This document shows positions 42,270 to 52,238 of a DNA stretch of 64,000 bases, piece after piece. The stretch is taken from NCBI GenBank assembly GCA_963978905.1, contig OZ022258.1, positions 30,632,716 to 30,696,715 on the forward strand, read 5' to 3'. A program made the translations under genes and the position numbers. Position 1 is the stretch's first letter. Each line of letters opens with the position of its first letter. The stretch comes from Trichostrongylus colubriformis (taxonomy: Eukaryota; Nematoda; Chromadorea; Rhabditida; Trichostrongylidae). The notes below the pieces were generated by a model. It had not been told where the DNA came from and did no database searches. It saw only the letters and a program-made list of their open reading frames with translations.

Positions 42270-42785
42270 GAAGAGCAAGCAGCGAAAGTTTACGGCTGCG
42301 TCGCGGCGCGCCAACTGGAGCGCGCTAACCGACAAAAATGACCTTGTTTGGACATTTATAACTTCCCGAACAAATTCTTATTTGGAAAGCTAAAATGCCT
42401 CACGGAAAGCTCTAGGCTTTTCCTTCCTGAAGACAACTTTAATTGCTCCAATCATCAGGAAACAGAGAGTTATGAGAGTCGAGGATTAGTCGAGGATAAT
42501 GACAACTGCATGCGGTTTTTTGGTTTTTGAAGGTTATAACTTTTATCATACTATGTTTTGCGACCGGATAAAAAAACCTTTTTTGAAACCGAAGACTTTT
42601 CCCTTCTTATCGCGCTTTTGAATTCCTTTGTATGTTGCTTGAACACTGAGATATTCCAGTCAAGGAAATGTCGGGGAAAGTGCTTTTGCCATCAAGAGCG
42701 TGACACTGTCACACGGAGAGCGTTTAAAACCTCTCCAAGAGCAGCTCCGTACTCCCTAAACAGTTTTCCTGGTAGCAATGCAGTG
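42270..42785. repeat. Repeat D/E, uninterrupted copy
   Basis: Matches 29890-30025 and 30950-31350 in order (GGCTGCGTCGCGGCGCG, AGCGCGCTAACC, GAGTCGAGGATTAG, ATCAAGAGCGTGACA, AAAACCTCTCCAAGAGCAGC). The 164-codon plus-strand frame starting at 42558 runs through it and is not conserved in the other copy. Confidence 0.65.
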
Positions 42786-43670
42786 AAATCAACAGTGTTC
42801 GCCATCCTCGCTTTGGGTATGCGCAATGCCTCCTACCTTTGCACTAGATGTGATTGGAAAGGTAGTAATGTAATTGGAAGTGTGTTTCTCTTAACAAGGT
42901 GTTCTCGCGTGGCTTCAGATAGGACACACATTTTTGGCGTTTGCTTCAGAAATCCGTCGTGCACTGGTTTCCTGCTACAAGTTGCAGAAGACACTGAAAG
43001 GGTATCCACGGTGCGAGTGATCAAAATACTTTTTGAATGCTCAATGTTCTAGTCAACAGTGAACACATTGGTGCACGTTCCAGTGAACAATGAGCTCTGC
43101 TCAAAAAGTGATTGCTTACAGGCCGCAATCGTTCCCAGACCATGACCCAAACGTTTTGTTAAATTTGGAAAAAGAGCGAAGACAGCAGTCAAATGAATTG
43201 AAGAAAGCCTAACTTTCTCGTGATCTCAAGAGGTGAGAGCTTTCACAGCTCCAGGATGCAGGTGGCTTCCCAATTTTACCAAAGTTCTCACCTCCCTTCG
43301 ACGATGCCCTCAATCCTATGGCGCTATAAAGAGCGTATAAGATGGTAGCAGTGACAAGAAGAATTTCGATTGCGGTCACTACAATGTATGCAGAGGTGCA
43401 AGTAAGTTCCCTCCACTATGTATATGCAACCAAGCATACGTGACACTGAAGCAGATGAATCATTCGTATTGGATAAGCATATCATCCTAGACATCATATA
43501 ATGTAACGGCGATGGTGAATCGTACAAACAATGCACGCACGATCCACGCAGAAAATCGTGGGTACTCTGCCTACATAGACAGAGAGGGAAACGTGAATGA
43601 AAAGGAACGGCTTCTTGGATAGCCTCGTGAATTCAGCTTCACCAGCTTTCAGCGCTCCATATGGTTTAAC

Positions 43671-43912
43671 TTGAAACTGCCAACTCTTATCTGCATATCA
43701 AAGATCCACTGCATATTGCAACGAGATGGACCTAGCGTACTGACCGTTATGCCCAAAACTCTGGCCAAGCAGTGGTCCAACCCACTTCCTGGTCTAGGTC
43801 TTACGACTCAAATGCCATCAACATTTAAAAGTTCTGACAGCTTCATGAAGCATGTGGACAGTCAAGTTTCCAAAAATCTTTCTTCAACTACATGCCTCTT
43901 CAGTGATAGGTA
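43671..43912 (+). pseudogene. Penelope-like element reverse transcriptase relic
   Basis: An 80-codon open frame contains, in order, LPTLICISKIH, a VLTVMPKTLAKQW stretch, LPGLG and PSTFKSSDSFMKHV. These resemble the conserved run in Penelope-like reverse transcriptases (LYGLPKIHK, then PIVS...YNLAK, then KNS-x-x-F). Neither the SFDVVSLF block nor the catalytic YxDD box was found, so only this short part survives. The call is by pattern and moderately uncertain. Confidence 0.45.
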
Positions 43913-44364
43913 AAGCTGGGAATTTTCAGGTGCTGCATAAGATCCTGTGAAGCTGTCTGCCCAGCATTCTATGATCTCACATAAAGTCAATAGCAGACCA
44001 GATGCACAAGTCATTGGCTGTCAAAAGAGGATGCTGAGGCTCAAATTTTTCCTAACAATGTACATTAAACCGTTCACATGCATCACTAAGGCAAATTTAT
44101 AACAATTCTAAACAACAACAAGCACACTGTCCTGGATTGCTTACCTTAATTGATCTCCGTTGATAGGATGACTGGTCTGACCTGTAGTAAAAATGCATTC
44201 AGTTGATTTACCTACATGGACGTGTTAGCTAATGACACGTTCCGCTTTCTCATATATATGACCTGTATCAATGCTGACCTCCGCAATTACGACCCCCTTC
44301 CTCGCCCATCGAATACGACCACCTCTCGAGAAATCCTCGACTCTCAGAGTACCCTGTTTAATTG

Positions 44365-45225
44365 TTTCCCATAACTTTCCATTGAACTGTCCTCAAAACC
44401 GGGGAAGAATTCATCTTCCAGAGACTTTTCGCATTCATTCACCTTGATTTTATTGCAACGGACAAAGCTTTTTGAATCCATCACTAATAAGACATAGTCA
44501 TTTCGAGTTATCAAACCGCTAGAAAGAGTTGCTTGTGAAAAATCAAGAGTGAACATAAAGAATAACAGCAACAGGTGACTCTGAATTTGCTCTTATCAGT
44601 GAGGGAATTGTTGTGCCTTTACACAGGAAGGTCACTGGGTTCTCATCAAATTTCGGAATTATACGGGATAATTAAATTCAACAAGTTCAGCACATAGAGG
44701 ACTATCTTAGAAGTACATGGAGGACTATGCATATACAGGAACCAGAAGTATAGGAAAATCTCAAAATTAGACTCCCCTCGCCGTCTGTAATTTTTTTAAA
44801 GCATGAATCCACTCGCGAAAGCGCTCTGTGAAAGAAAAAATAAACGGAAGCAGCCATGAACAGTCAAGGTGGCCTTTGATAGTGGGCGCGGAATATCTTT
44901 ATGAACTTTTAGCGTCTTATCAATTCACCTTCAAGCCAAAATAGGGCATGACCACTGCAGTTGCGTTTTTTCTCTCACCCTTTATAGTTCCTAGCAACAA
45001 AGGCCCATTAGAGTGGGGTACGTTTTTTTAAATGATTTTCAATATTGTAGGGTAAGACAGTGCGCTTCACCACCACACGTCAACCCCTTATCTTAGCGGA
45101 ATCAGTCCTAAACGCTTTAACTTAACTCTCAAATGCACGTCATCGGATTTGACATATAAGAAATCGGTGATAAGCCCTTTTTCAAGAGTTTGGGTACTCC
45201 GACTGCTTTTTACAAATTTTTGTTT
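44365..45225. other. No supported gene
   Basis: AT-rich anonymous sequence; short open frames on both strands lack splice or domain support. Confidence 0.5.
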
Positions 45226-45227
45226 GA

Positions 45228-45614
45228 AATTTTCACCGTTTCGCGCTATACGTATACCCTTCACAATGGTCGCAAAGTAGATGTTCTCGTTTTAACACAA
45301 ATGCATCTATCACCAAGACAGCATGCTTACTCGCAATGCCACGTGCTTCTCGTCTACCTACCAAAACAATGCCTCACTTTGAAGGAGCTTCTTCCCCTCA
45401 TTTTTCGGCGGTTCCAGCGCAATTTCAACTGAGTTTAGGACAGGTTTTTGCCTCATCCTTTTCCATCCTGGAATACGATCAATTCATCGGAATTCCTCAT
45501 CCACGCTCGTCTCTACCTTCAAACGAAGTAAAGCACTTTTATGTGCCAAAACGCCCCAGAATGATTTCCCATCGGAGAGTCACCCATACCCCTGCGCACA
45601 CCTTTCCAATGTGA
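45228..45614 (+). CDS. Unidentified open reading frame with coding-like composition
   Basis: The frame is open from 45228 to TGA 45612-45614 (128 codons), with ATG at 45336 giving a 92-residue product. It is rich in Ser, Pro, His and Phe (FEGASSPHFSAVPAQF, FIGIPHPRSSLP, VPKRPRMISHRRV) and codon choice looks protein-like, but no domain, signal peptide or splice partner was recognised. A GTTTTT that could serve as donor follows SLGQ at 45446. It could be an exon, a retroelement remnant or chance. Confidence 0.3.
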   Translation, partial: NFHRFALYVYPSQWSQSRCSRFNTNASITKTACLLAMPRASRLPTKTMPHFEGASSPHFSAVPAQFQLSLGQVFASSFSILEYDQFIGIPHPRSSLPSNEVKHFYVPKRPRMISHRRVTHTPAHTFPM

Positions 45615-47345
45615 CAACCGTTGGAATTTCCATTTTCGTTAAACTTACGATAAAGACTGCCGCTCAACGGTTGAGCGTTTTCCAGATGTATACATGAAAA
45701 CAAATAGCCGAACAGTGCCGGGAACAACCAACAACTCAATTCTAGAACAACTCTTCTGAGCATCCAACAGTTTTTTCTTCACTGCGTTTTGTGGGCATGA
45801 GTTCTCTTCTCGTGCTCCCCATCACTGAGGTCGGATCGGAGCCAAGAGAATTTTGAGGAGATACCATGCAGCACATGGATAGCTCGCTTCAATAAGTGAC
45901 TAGCCAGTGAAGCTTCCACTAGGTTTTGTGTGTGAGCATAGATCTTTCACAAAATCAACGAAATCACGTACATGTGTATGTATTTTCTATCTTTCTTATT
46001 CATGGGCTAGGGATTATGCAATGGTATGGATTCTTGTCCAAGCCTAGAAGAAAGGAGTTCAGGTGTGAGTGCATCACTTTTGCAATGTGGGATCCCTCCT
46101 CGAGGGAAATGTTAAATTGGCCCATGGGCCGATTGTTTTGGCTGATTTTATTTTTTATTGGCTTTATATTTCGTCTTTATTTCATTCGACTAAATGTGCA
46201 TATTGCCAAACCACAATTGCCACAATTGCCAACCCATCGAAATTTGCAGCTACACAGTATAATGTTAAGGAGGATTTTGTTGTTCGTCTTGCAAATGTAT
46301 GGTCTTACAGAGCTAAGTACGAATAACGTTGGTTCTGTTAAAATGTCAAAAAATTCGTGATTACCCATATCTGTGTCATAAATCTTTTATTTATGAATTT
46401 GGTTTTGTTTTGCAGAGCGTTATGAGGTGACTAGTGGAAACTCGAGATCCCCTTGGATTTTTTGCCAGCATTAAATGTGAATAACCGGAAATTATGTACC
46501 AGCCTAACATTTCTAGGCCCCACACCCCACCCTTCCCCTTTTGGTTTTAAGCGTGCATCGATGTCTCCTGACTTGACTATTGTTCTAAAGGTTTTGTCCT
46601 TGACAAGAGTTGCTCTTCAGGGGGGTAGAAGTGCAAGAGCGTTTTTCCGTAAGTTCGCATACACGAAACAATATCCAGTGTCAAGCTCGGCTAAATGGTT
46701 TTGGTGGCGACCACGGGCGATGCACACATACACCAAGACAATGGAAGCAGTCTCATGGGCTAATGGAGAGCAGGACCAGTATTCTTTGCAATGCCAAGAC
46801 CAAAATTCGCTGTTGAGCTTTCCTCTACGATGGATTTTCACACTTTTTGGAGTCCTCTCACGTTCAAATATATGTGTGCACATTAAAGAAGCTTCCTGTC
46901 ACCGACTCTCGTGACTATTATGCTTGAACACGTCGCACGAGCCTAGAATTTTTTTTCGAAACCCTTCAAGACATTGAGTGGAAATGGATGGATGATCTGA
47001 CGTCGGCCAGCGATTCTTTGTCTGTGCAAACGAATATCTAACAAAATTGTTAAGAATCGGACTGGAGTAGGGGACTTGGGGGATGTGCCAATTAGAAGGG
47101 ATCACGTAGGTCGTCGCAACTGGTGTCACGGCACGCGACAATTCCTCAGTGGTGCCACTGTGTATTGGACCAGCAAGTAGCTTTGATCTCATTCGCATGG
47201 TCCAGTGATCACACTCGTTCGCAGGGTGGACCCTCCAGCGCAAATCCCAGAACGAAGCTTTTCTAAAAACTGTATTTGTCAGATTTTTTATGATATTAGG
47301 GAGCAAAAGTTGCTGACAGCGGTCAGCTCCCTGTCCGTTATCCAT
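45615..47345. other. No supported gene
   Basis: A 148-codon minus-strand frame (47345-46899) and a 153-codon plus-strand frame (46453-46914) occur, lengths that are expected once or more by chance in a 64-kb six-frame search. Neither shows a recognisable motif. Confidence 0.4.
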
Positions 47346-47347
47346 TA

Positions 47348-48625
47348 AACGTCCGTAGACGTCATTTTTATTGACTTGTCAAAAGCATTCGATAAAGTGT
47401 GTCATCATAAACCACTCACTAAGCTGCAGCACCTCGGTATTTCTGGGCAACTCCTTGATTGGCTTAGATCCTATTTACATGATAGATACATGAAAGTCAA
47501 AGTACGGCGCAGCTTCTCTGGGAGACGTCACTACAAAAGTGGTGTCCCACAGGGTGGAGTGCTATCACCATTACTGTTCCTGATATATACAATGGATCTA
47601 CCTGCGTGTATCACAACGTCTCTTGAAGTTAAAATTCAGATGTATGCTGATGATATAAAAGTATACGCAGCATTTGACCCCTCCAATAAGGAGGAAGTCC
47701 AAGCCGCACTCCAGCTATCTCTTGAGAGAGTAAGTGAATGGGCTGCCTCGTGGGGCTTGTCAGTGAATCACAGCAAAAGCTCAGTTCTTCATCTCGGAGA
47801 CAGCTTACCATCTGTTTATGAAATAAAAGGCTGCGCCTTGAAAACCTGTGCTAATGTAAAGGATCTAGGAATATAATACAGTCGAATCTGAAGTTCAGTT
47901 CCCAGATTGACAGAGTGGTAAAAGCAGCGTTTTCTGCGCTTTTCGTTATTTTTCGTAATACTCGTAGCAGAGATCCTAAAATACTTTTGCGATTGTAAAA
48001 CGCCTATGTACTACCTCACCTGAATTACTGCTTCCAGGTATGGAATCCCTCCCTCAAGAAGGATGTATCCAGACTGGAAAAGGTGCAGCGCACTTTTATT
48101 GACCGAGTGGTAAAAGCAGCGTTTTCTGCGCTTTTCGTTATTTTTCGTAATACTCGTATCAGAGATCCTAAAATACTTTTGCGATTGTACAACGTCTATG
48201 TACTACCTGACCTGAGTTACTGCTCCCAGGTATGGAATCCCTCTCTCAAGAAGGATGTATCCAGACTGGAAAAGGTGCAGCGCACTTTTACCAGATTGGT
48301 GTACCCCCGAGTTTACCCAGGAACAGCACTATGTGACGAAGAGCGAATGGAATGGCTAGGACGGATGAGTCTGCGTGAGAAGAGATTGATAAACGATCTC
48401 ACCTTGGGCTACCGCATACTAAGACAGGAGACTAGTCTTAAATTTAGCAAATATTGGACTCTTAAACCCTGCAGCGAACGCTCCGGAAGGTTCGGAATAA
48501 ATCATGTGAGAATTCATAAAAGATTTCACTCTCTGGCCTATCGTGTGTTGAGTTGCCTCAGAACGTCTACTTGAATTCAATGAGAATTTATTTAGTGAAT
48601 TCAATGGATGAATAAAAATCGAGCG
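47348..48625 (+). pseudogene. CR1/Jockey-like LINE fragment: reverse transcriptase and 3' end
   Basis: From VDVIFIDLSKAFDK (motif A) the plus-strand frame 47376-47876 reads SGVPQGGVLSPLLF (motif B) and QMYADDIKVYA (motif C), then a stop. A second open part, 48083-48574, encodes the C-terminal region (YVLPDLSYCSQVW, RLEKVQRTF, RMSLREKRLINDL). An AATAAA follows at about 48612. The 5' part with the endonuclease is missing. The group differs from the RTE copies by the GVPQGGVLSP and YADD blocks. Confidence 0.85.
47909..48292 (+). repeat. 192-bp in-frame tandem duplication inside the LINE
   Basis: 47909-48100 and 48101-48292 are near-identical copies (both starting GAC(A/C)GAGTGGTAAAAGCAGCG and ending GTGCAGCGCACTTTTA). 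192 is a multiple of three. The first copy has a stop (TTGTAAAACGCC) where the second reads TTGTACAACGTC. Confidence 0.85.
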
Positions 48626-48874
48626 TAGGAAAAAGTGTCATAAGTAAGTGCTCGTATTCAGTAGACCACCATCCCATTCACTGATGCTACGCGACCGCAC
48701 GCACCATTGGCCTGTCTCCTTTACAGTTTTCATCTTATATGAGAGGACATGCTTAGCGGGGTGAAAGATGCCGGCTTTCATTGAGGGAAGGGTATAGCAC
48801 TTACTGATAGAATTACCAAAAAAATCAATAAATCTACTGCGAAAATTCCACGTGCTTTCAGCAGCCACCAGTCG

Positions 48875-49075
48875 GGTTGGCCGACTGACGCCGGCCAACC
48901 CTCCTGGACTCGGATTGGCCGGCCTCACCGGCCAATCCTCGTAGGATCGGCTTCGCCGCCCCGGCAGGGTGGCTTTGGGGCTTTCTGCTTTGTAGCGAGG
49001 AGCGACTCTCGGCTCGCCGCTAGCGCTGCGAGCCGACTTTCGCATGCGCGCTTCGCGCGCATTGCAGCAGGAATA
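48875..49075. other. Cluster of GC-rich hairpins
   Basis: At least four inverted repeats in 200 bases: GGTTGGCC with GGCCAACC (48875-48900), GGATTGGCCGG with CCGGCCAATCC (48912-48938, perfect 11-bp stem, 5-base loop), GGCTCGC with GCGAGCC (~49011-49034), and ATGCGCGC with GCGCGCAT (49044-49062, 3-base loop). Confidence 0.75.
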
Positions 49076-49599
49076 GGCTCTGTGTATAGGGAGCGCACAT
49101 TGCAGCAGGGAACGGATAATATGCGGCTTGTATATATTGTGAGCAAACCTCCAACGATCATCGGCTTTGGTTGAAACTAAGAGACACCAAACCCATCTGT
49201 AACCCCTTCCCCACTGAAGGCAAAACCCCTTTGAAGAAAGGCAGGATTCGACCCGAACACAAAAATAGATTTGAAGCACTTAGTAGTACCAAAGTATGGA
49301 AGATGGATAGAAACGGTCAAAAAATCCAAGAAAGAAGACCCCCTTCCCATCGTTGATCAAGTGTGTAAGGCACAATCGCAGAGGGGCGGCCACGCTAAAA
49401 GGAGCGGCAGCAGTTGGAGGTATCTCATCGTGAGCGCTGAGGCGCTCCTTAGTAGTTGACTTTTGAGGATTAAAAGTTTCGAGAGGACGTGCATGTATCA
49501 GTTCTATAAGAAACATTGACCTTAACTGATTGCCGAGAGATACACCTGATAATAACACACCACTCCCTAATGGTAACAAACAGTCACTTTGTGAGTGTG

Positions 49600-51480
49600 G
49601 TACCAATATTGCAATTATGGCCGCGCTAAGCTTAGAACTTATGTACTCTATACACAGGGGGTTGACGTGTACAGAGTACATAAGTTTGGTGGGTTGACTC
49701 CTACCCAAACCTAACCTGCCCGACCTCCACACACCCGTACCTAATTTGCTTCTTGTGTGCTCCCTACATTTTGGTCTGTCCCTATCCAGTTCTTACTCGC
49801 ACGACCTGAGCAGTCCCATTCCTGACCTTCCCGATTTTCGGAGCCCAAGCGAGGGTTTATAAACTTGAGCACCCATCGGTTTCCGCGCAGGCCCCGCCCA
49901 TGGTGGGCGGAGCTAAGCTTAAAACTTATATGCTCCGTACACATGACCCCTACCCAATCCTAACCTGCCCGACCTCCACAGGCCCGTGCCTTATCTCCTT
50001 GTTGTGTGCACCCTTCACTTTGGTCAGTCCCTCCCCAGTCCTTACATGCGCGACTTCGACAGACCCTTTCCTAACTTGTCCGATTTTCAGCACTTGAGCG
50101 AAGACCTGAATTCGTTTATTCATCGATTTCGGCGCAAGCCCCCCATGGTGGGCGGAGCTAGGCTTAGAACTTATGTGCTCCGTACACTTATGTTTTCCTC
50201 TACGCTATCCTAACTTGCCCTACCTCTACAGGCCCGTTCCTAATTTGCTTCTTGTGTGCTCCCTACATTTTGGTCTGTCCCTGTCCAGTCCTTACTCGCA
50301 CGACTTCAACAACCCTTTCCTAACTTGCCCGATTTTCCGCACTTAAGCGAGGACCTAAATTCTATTCATCGATTTCGGCGCAAGCCAGCCCATGGTGGGC
50401 GGAGGTAGGCTTAGAACTTATGTGCTCCGTACACATGTGTTTGCCCCTGCGCTATAGTAACTTGCCCTACCTCTACAGGTCCGTTCTGCTCCTTGTGTGC
50501 TCCCTAAAATTTGGTCAGTCTCTACCCACTCCTTACTCGCACGACCTGAGCAGTCCCATTCCTGACCTTCCCGATTTTCGGAGCCTAAGCGAGGGTTTAT
50601 AAACTTGAGCACCCATAGGTTTCGGCGTAGGCCCCCCCCCATGGTGGGCGGAATTAGGCTTAGAACTATGTGCTCCGTACACTTGGTCCCTACCCAATAC
50701 TAACCTGCCCGACCTCCACAGCCCGTGCCCAATTTGCATGTTGTGTGTCCCCTTTACTTTGGTCAGTCCCTCCCCAGTCCTTACATGCGCCACTTCAACA
50801 GACTCTTCCCTAACTTGCCCGATTTCCAACACCTGAGCGAGGACCTAAATTCGTTTATTCATCGATTTCGGCGCAAGACCCGCCCATGGTGGGCGGAGCT
50901 AGGCTTAGTTCTTATATGCTCTGTACGCTTAGATCAGCCCCTACCCACTCCTAACTCGCGCGACCCTCCAGGATACAGTTGAGATGAGGCCCTACCAAGT
51001 CTTAACTTGCCCGATCCCTACAGGCCCACTCTTGATTTAGCCGATTTTTTGAACCATTTCTGCGCAAGCCCCGCTCACGGTGGGCGGAGCTAGGCTTAGT
51101 CCTTAATGAGCTCCGCACACTTTGGTCAACCCCTACCCATTCCCAACTTGCCCGACCTCTCCACGTGCAATTGAGTTGAGAGTAGATTATGTGACAAAAA
51201 CGGACACATGCACACACACACACACAAACACACCAAACTTCTGGTTTTAGCTTGCCTCTCATGTGCTCCGTACATTTTGGCTTACCCCAACCCATCCCTA
51301 ACTTGCCCGACCTCTACAGGTCCATTCCTAGCCTGCCTGATTTTTGGAACCTAAGCGTGGACTTAAATTTGATCACCGGCAGTTTCCGCGCAAGCCCAGC
51401 TCACAGTGGGCGGAGCTAGGCTTAATTCTTATGTGCTCTGTGCGCTTAGGTCAACACCTACCCACTTCTAACATGCCCGA
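49600..51480. repeat. Satellite-like tandem array, ~245-bp unit, about 7-8 copies
   Basis: The landmark TGGTGGGCGGAGCTAGGCTTAG starts at about 49617 (diverged), 49901, 50146, 50393, 50642, 50887, 51078 and 51404: spacings 284, 245, 247, 249, 245, 191 and 326. Each unit also has CTGCCCGACCTC(C/T)ACAGG, TTGTGTGCTCCCTACATTTTGG and CATCGATTTCGGCGCAAGCC. A (CA)n run interrupts it at 51203-51236. No coding role. Confidence 0.9.
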
Positions 51481-51559
51481 CCTTTCCAGACAGCAGTTCA
51501 GTTGAGACATCATAACAATGAGATAGGGGTGTATGTGGTGCAGACAGGTTGTAAATGGT

Positions 51560-52030
51560 TGATGCTGGACTGTGGGAGTGACATGGGTACCCTCGGTGTA
51601 TCCCTAGGTAATGCCTCCTTTCCTTACCGGCCCATCACAACACAGCGGCGTCGCCATTCGCCTTTCGAGGCTCCTTATCAGCCCTTATCAGTTGCTATCA
51701 CTTCCGTTCCTTCACCATTAATGTCCCCTTTCCACCCCTATATTATCTTAAAAATTCAGGATCCCAGCTTTGCTGCGACGCGAGATATGAATTTCCCGCC
51801 ATTCGCGGGGCTCTTTATCAGCCCTTACCAATTGCTATCACTTCCATTCCCTTACCATTGATGTCCCCTTAACAACCCTACATTACCTTAAAAATTCAGG
51901 ATCCCAGCTTTGCTGCGACGCGAGATATTATGCGGTGAGCGGACAGACAGACAGACAGACACACACACACACACAGACAGACAGACAAACAAACACACCA
52001 AACTTCTGCTTTATATATAGAGTATGATAA
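51560..52030 (+). repeat. Family F repeat: two ~141-bp units with CAGA/CA tail
   Basis: GGATCCCAGCTTTGCTGCGACGCGAGATAT recurs at a ~141-base interval (51759 and 51900), followed by a (CAGA)n and (CA)n tail and ATATATAGAG. It is the reverse-orientation counterpart of 3720-4560. Confidence 0.8.
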
Positions 52031-52238
52031 TGGAATAACCCCCATCAGCAGGCGGCACAACAACAGATGATCAATTTTTATTTCTCCATGATTACTGTAG
52101 TTTTTATTTAGCGGAATACCGTAGTGAAATCACCAATAGTCAAAGCGAATTGCCTTTTCCTTAACAAAAACGGTTTCGAGTTTCCATCAGGAAATGTAGC
52201 TGTATTCATCACGGTTGCTGAAAAAAAGTGTCCTTTAG

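Noticed and set aside
42558..43052. 164-codon plus-strand frame
   Set aside because: Most of it lies in the D/E repeat, and the frame is not kept in the other copy.
46453..47345. Two ~150-codon frames on opposite strands
   Set aside because: No motif, splice pattern or repeat conservation; lengths are within chance expectation.
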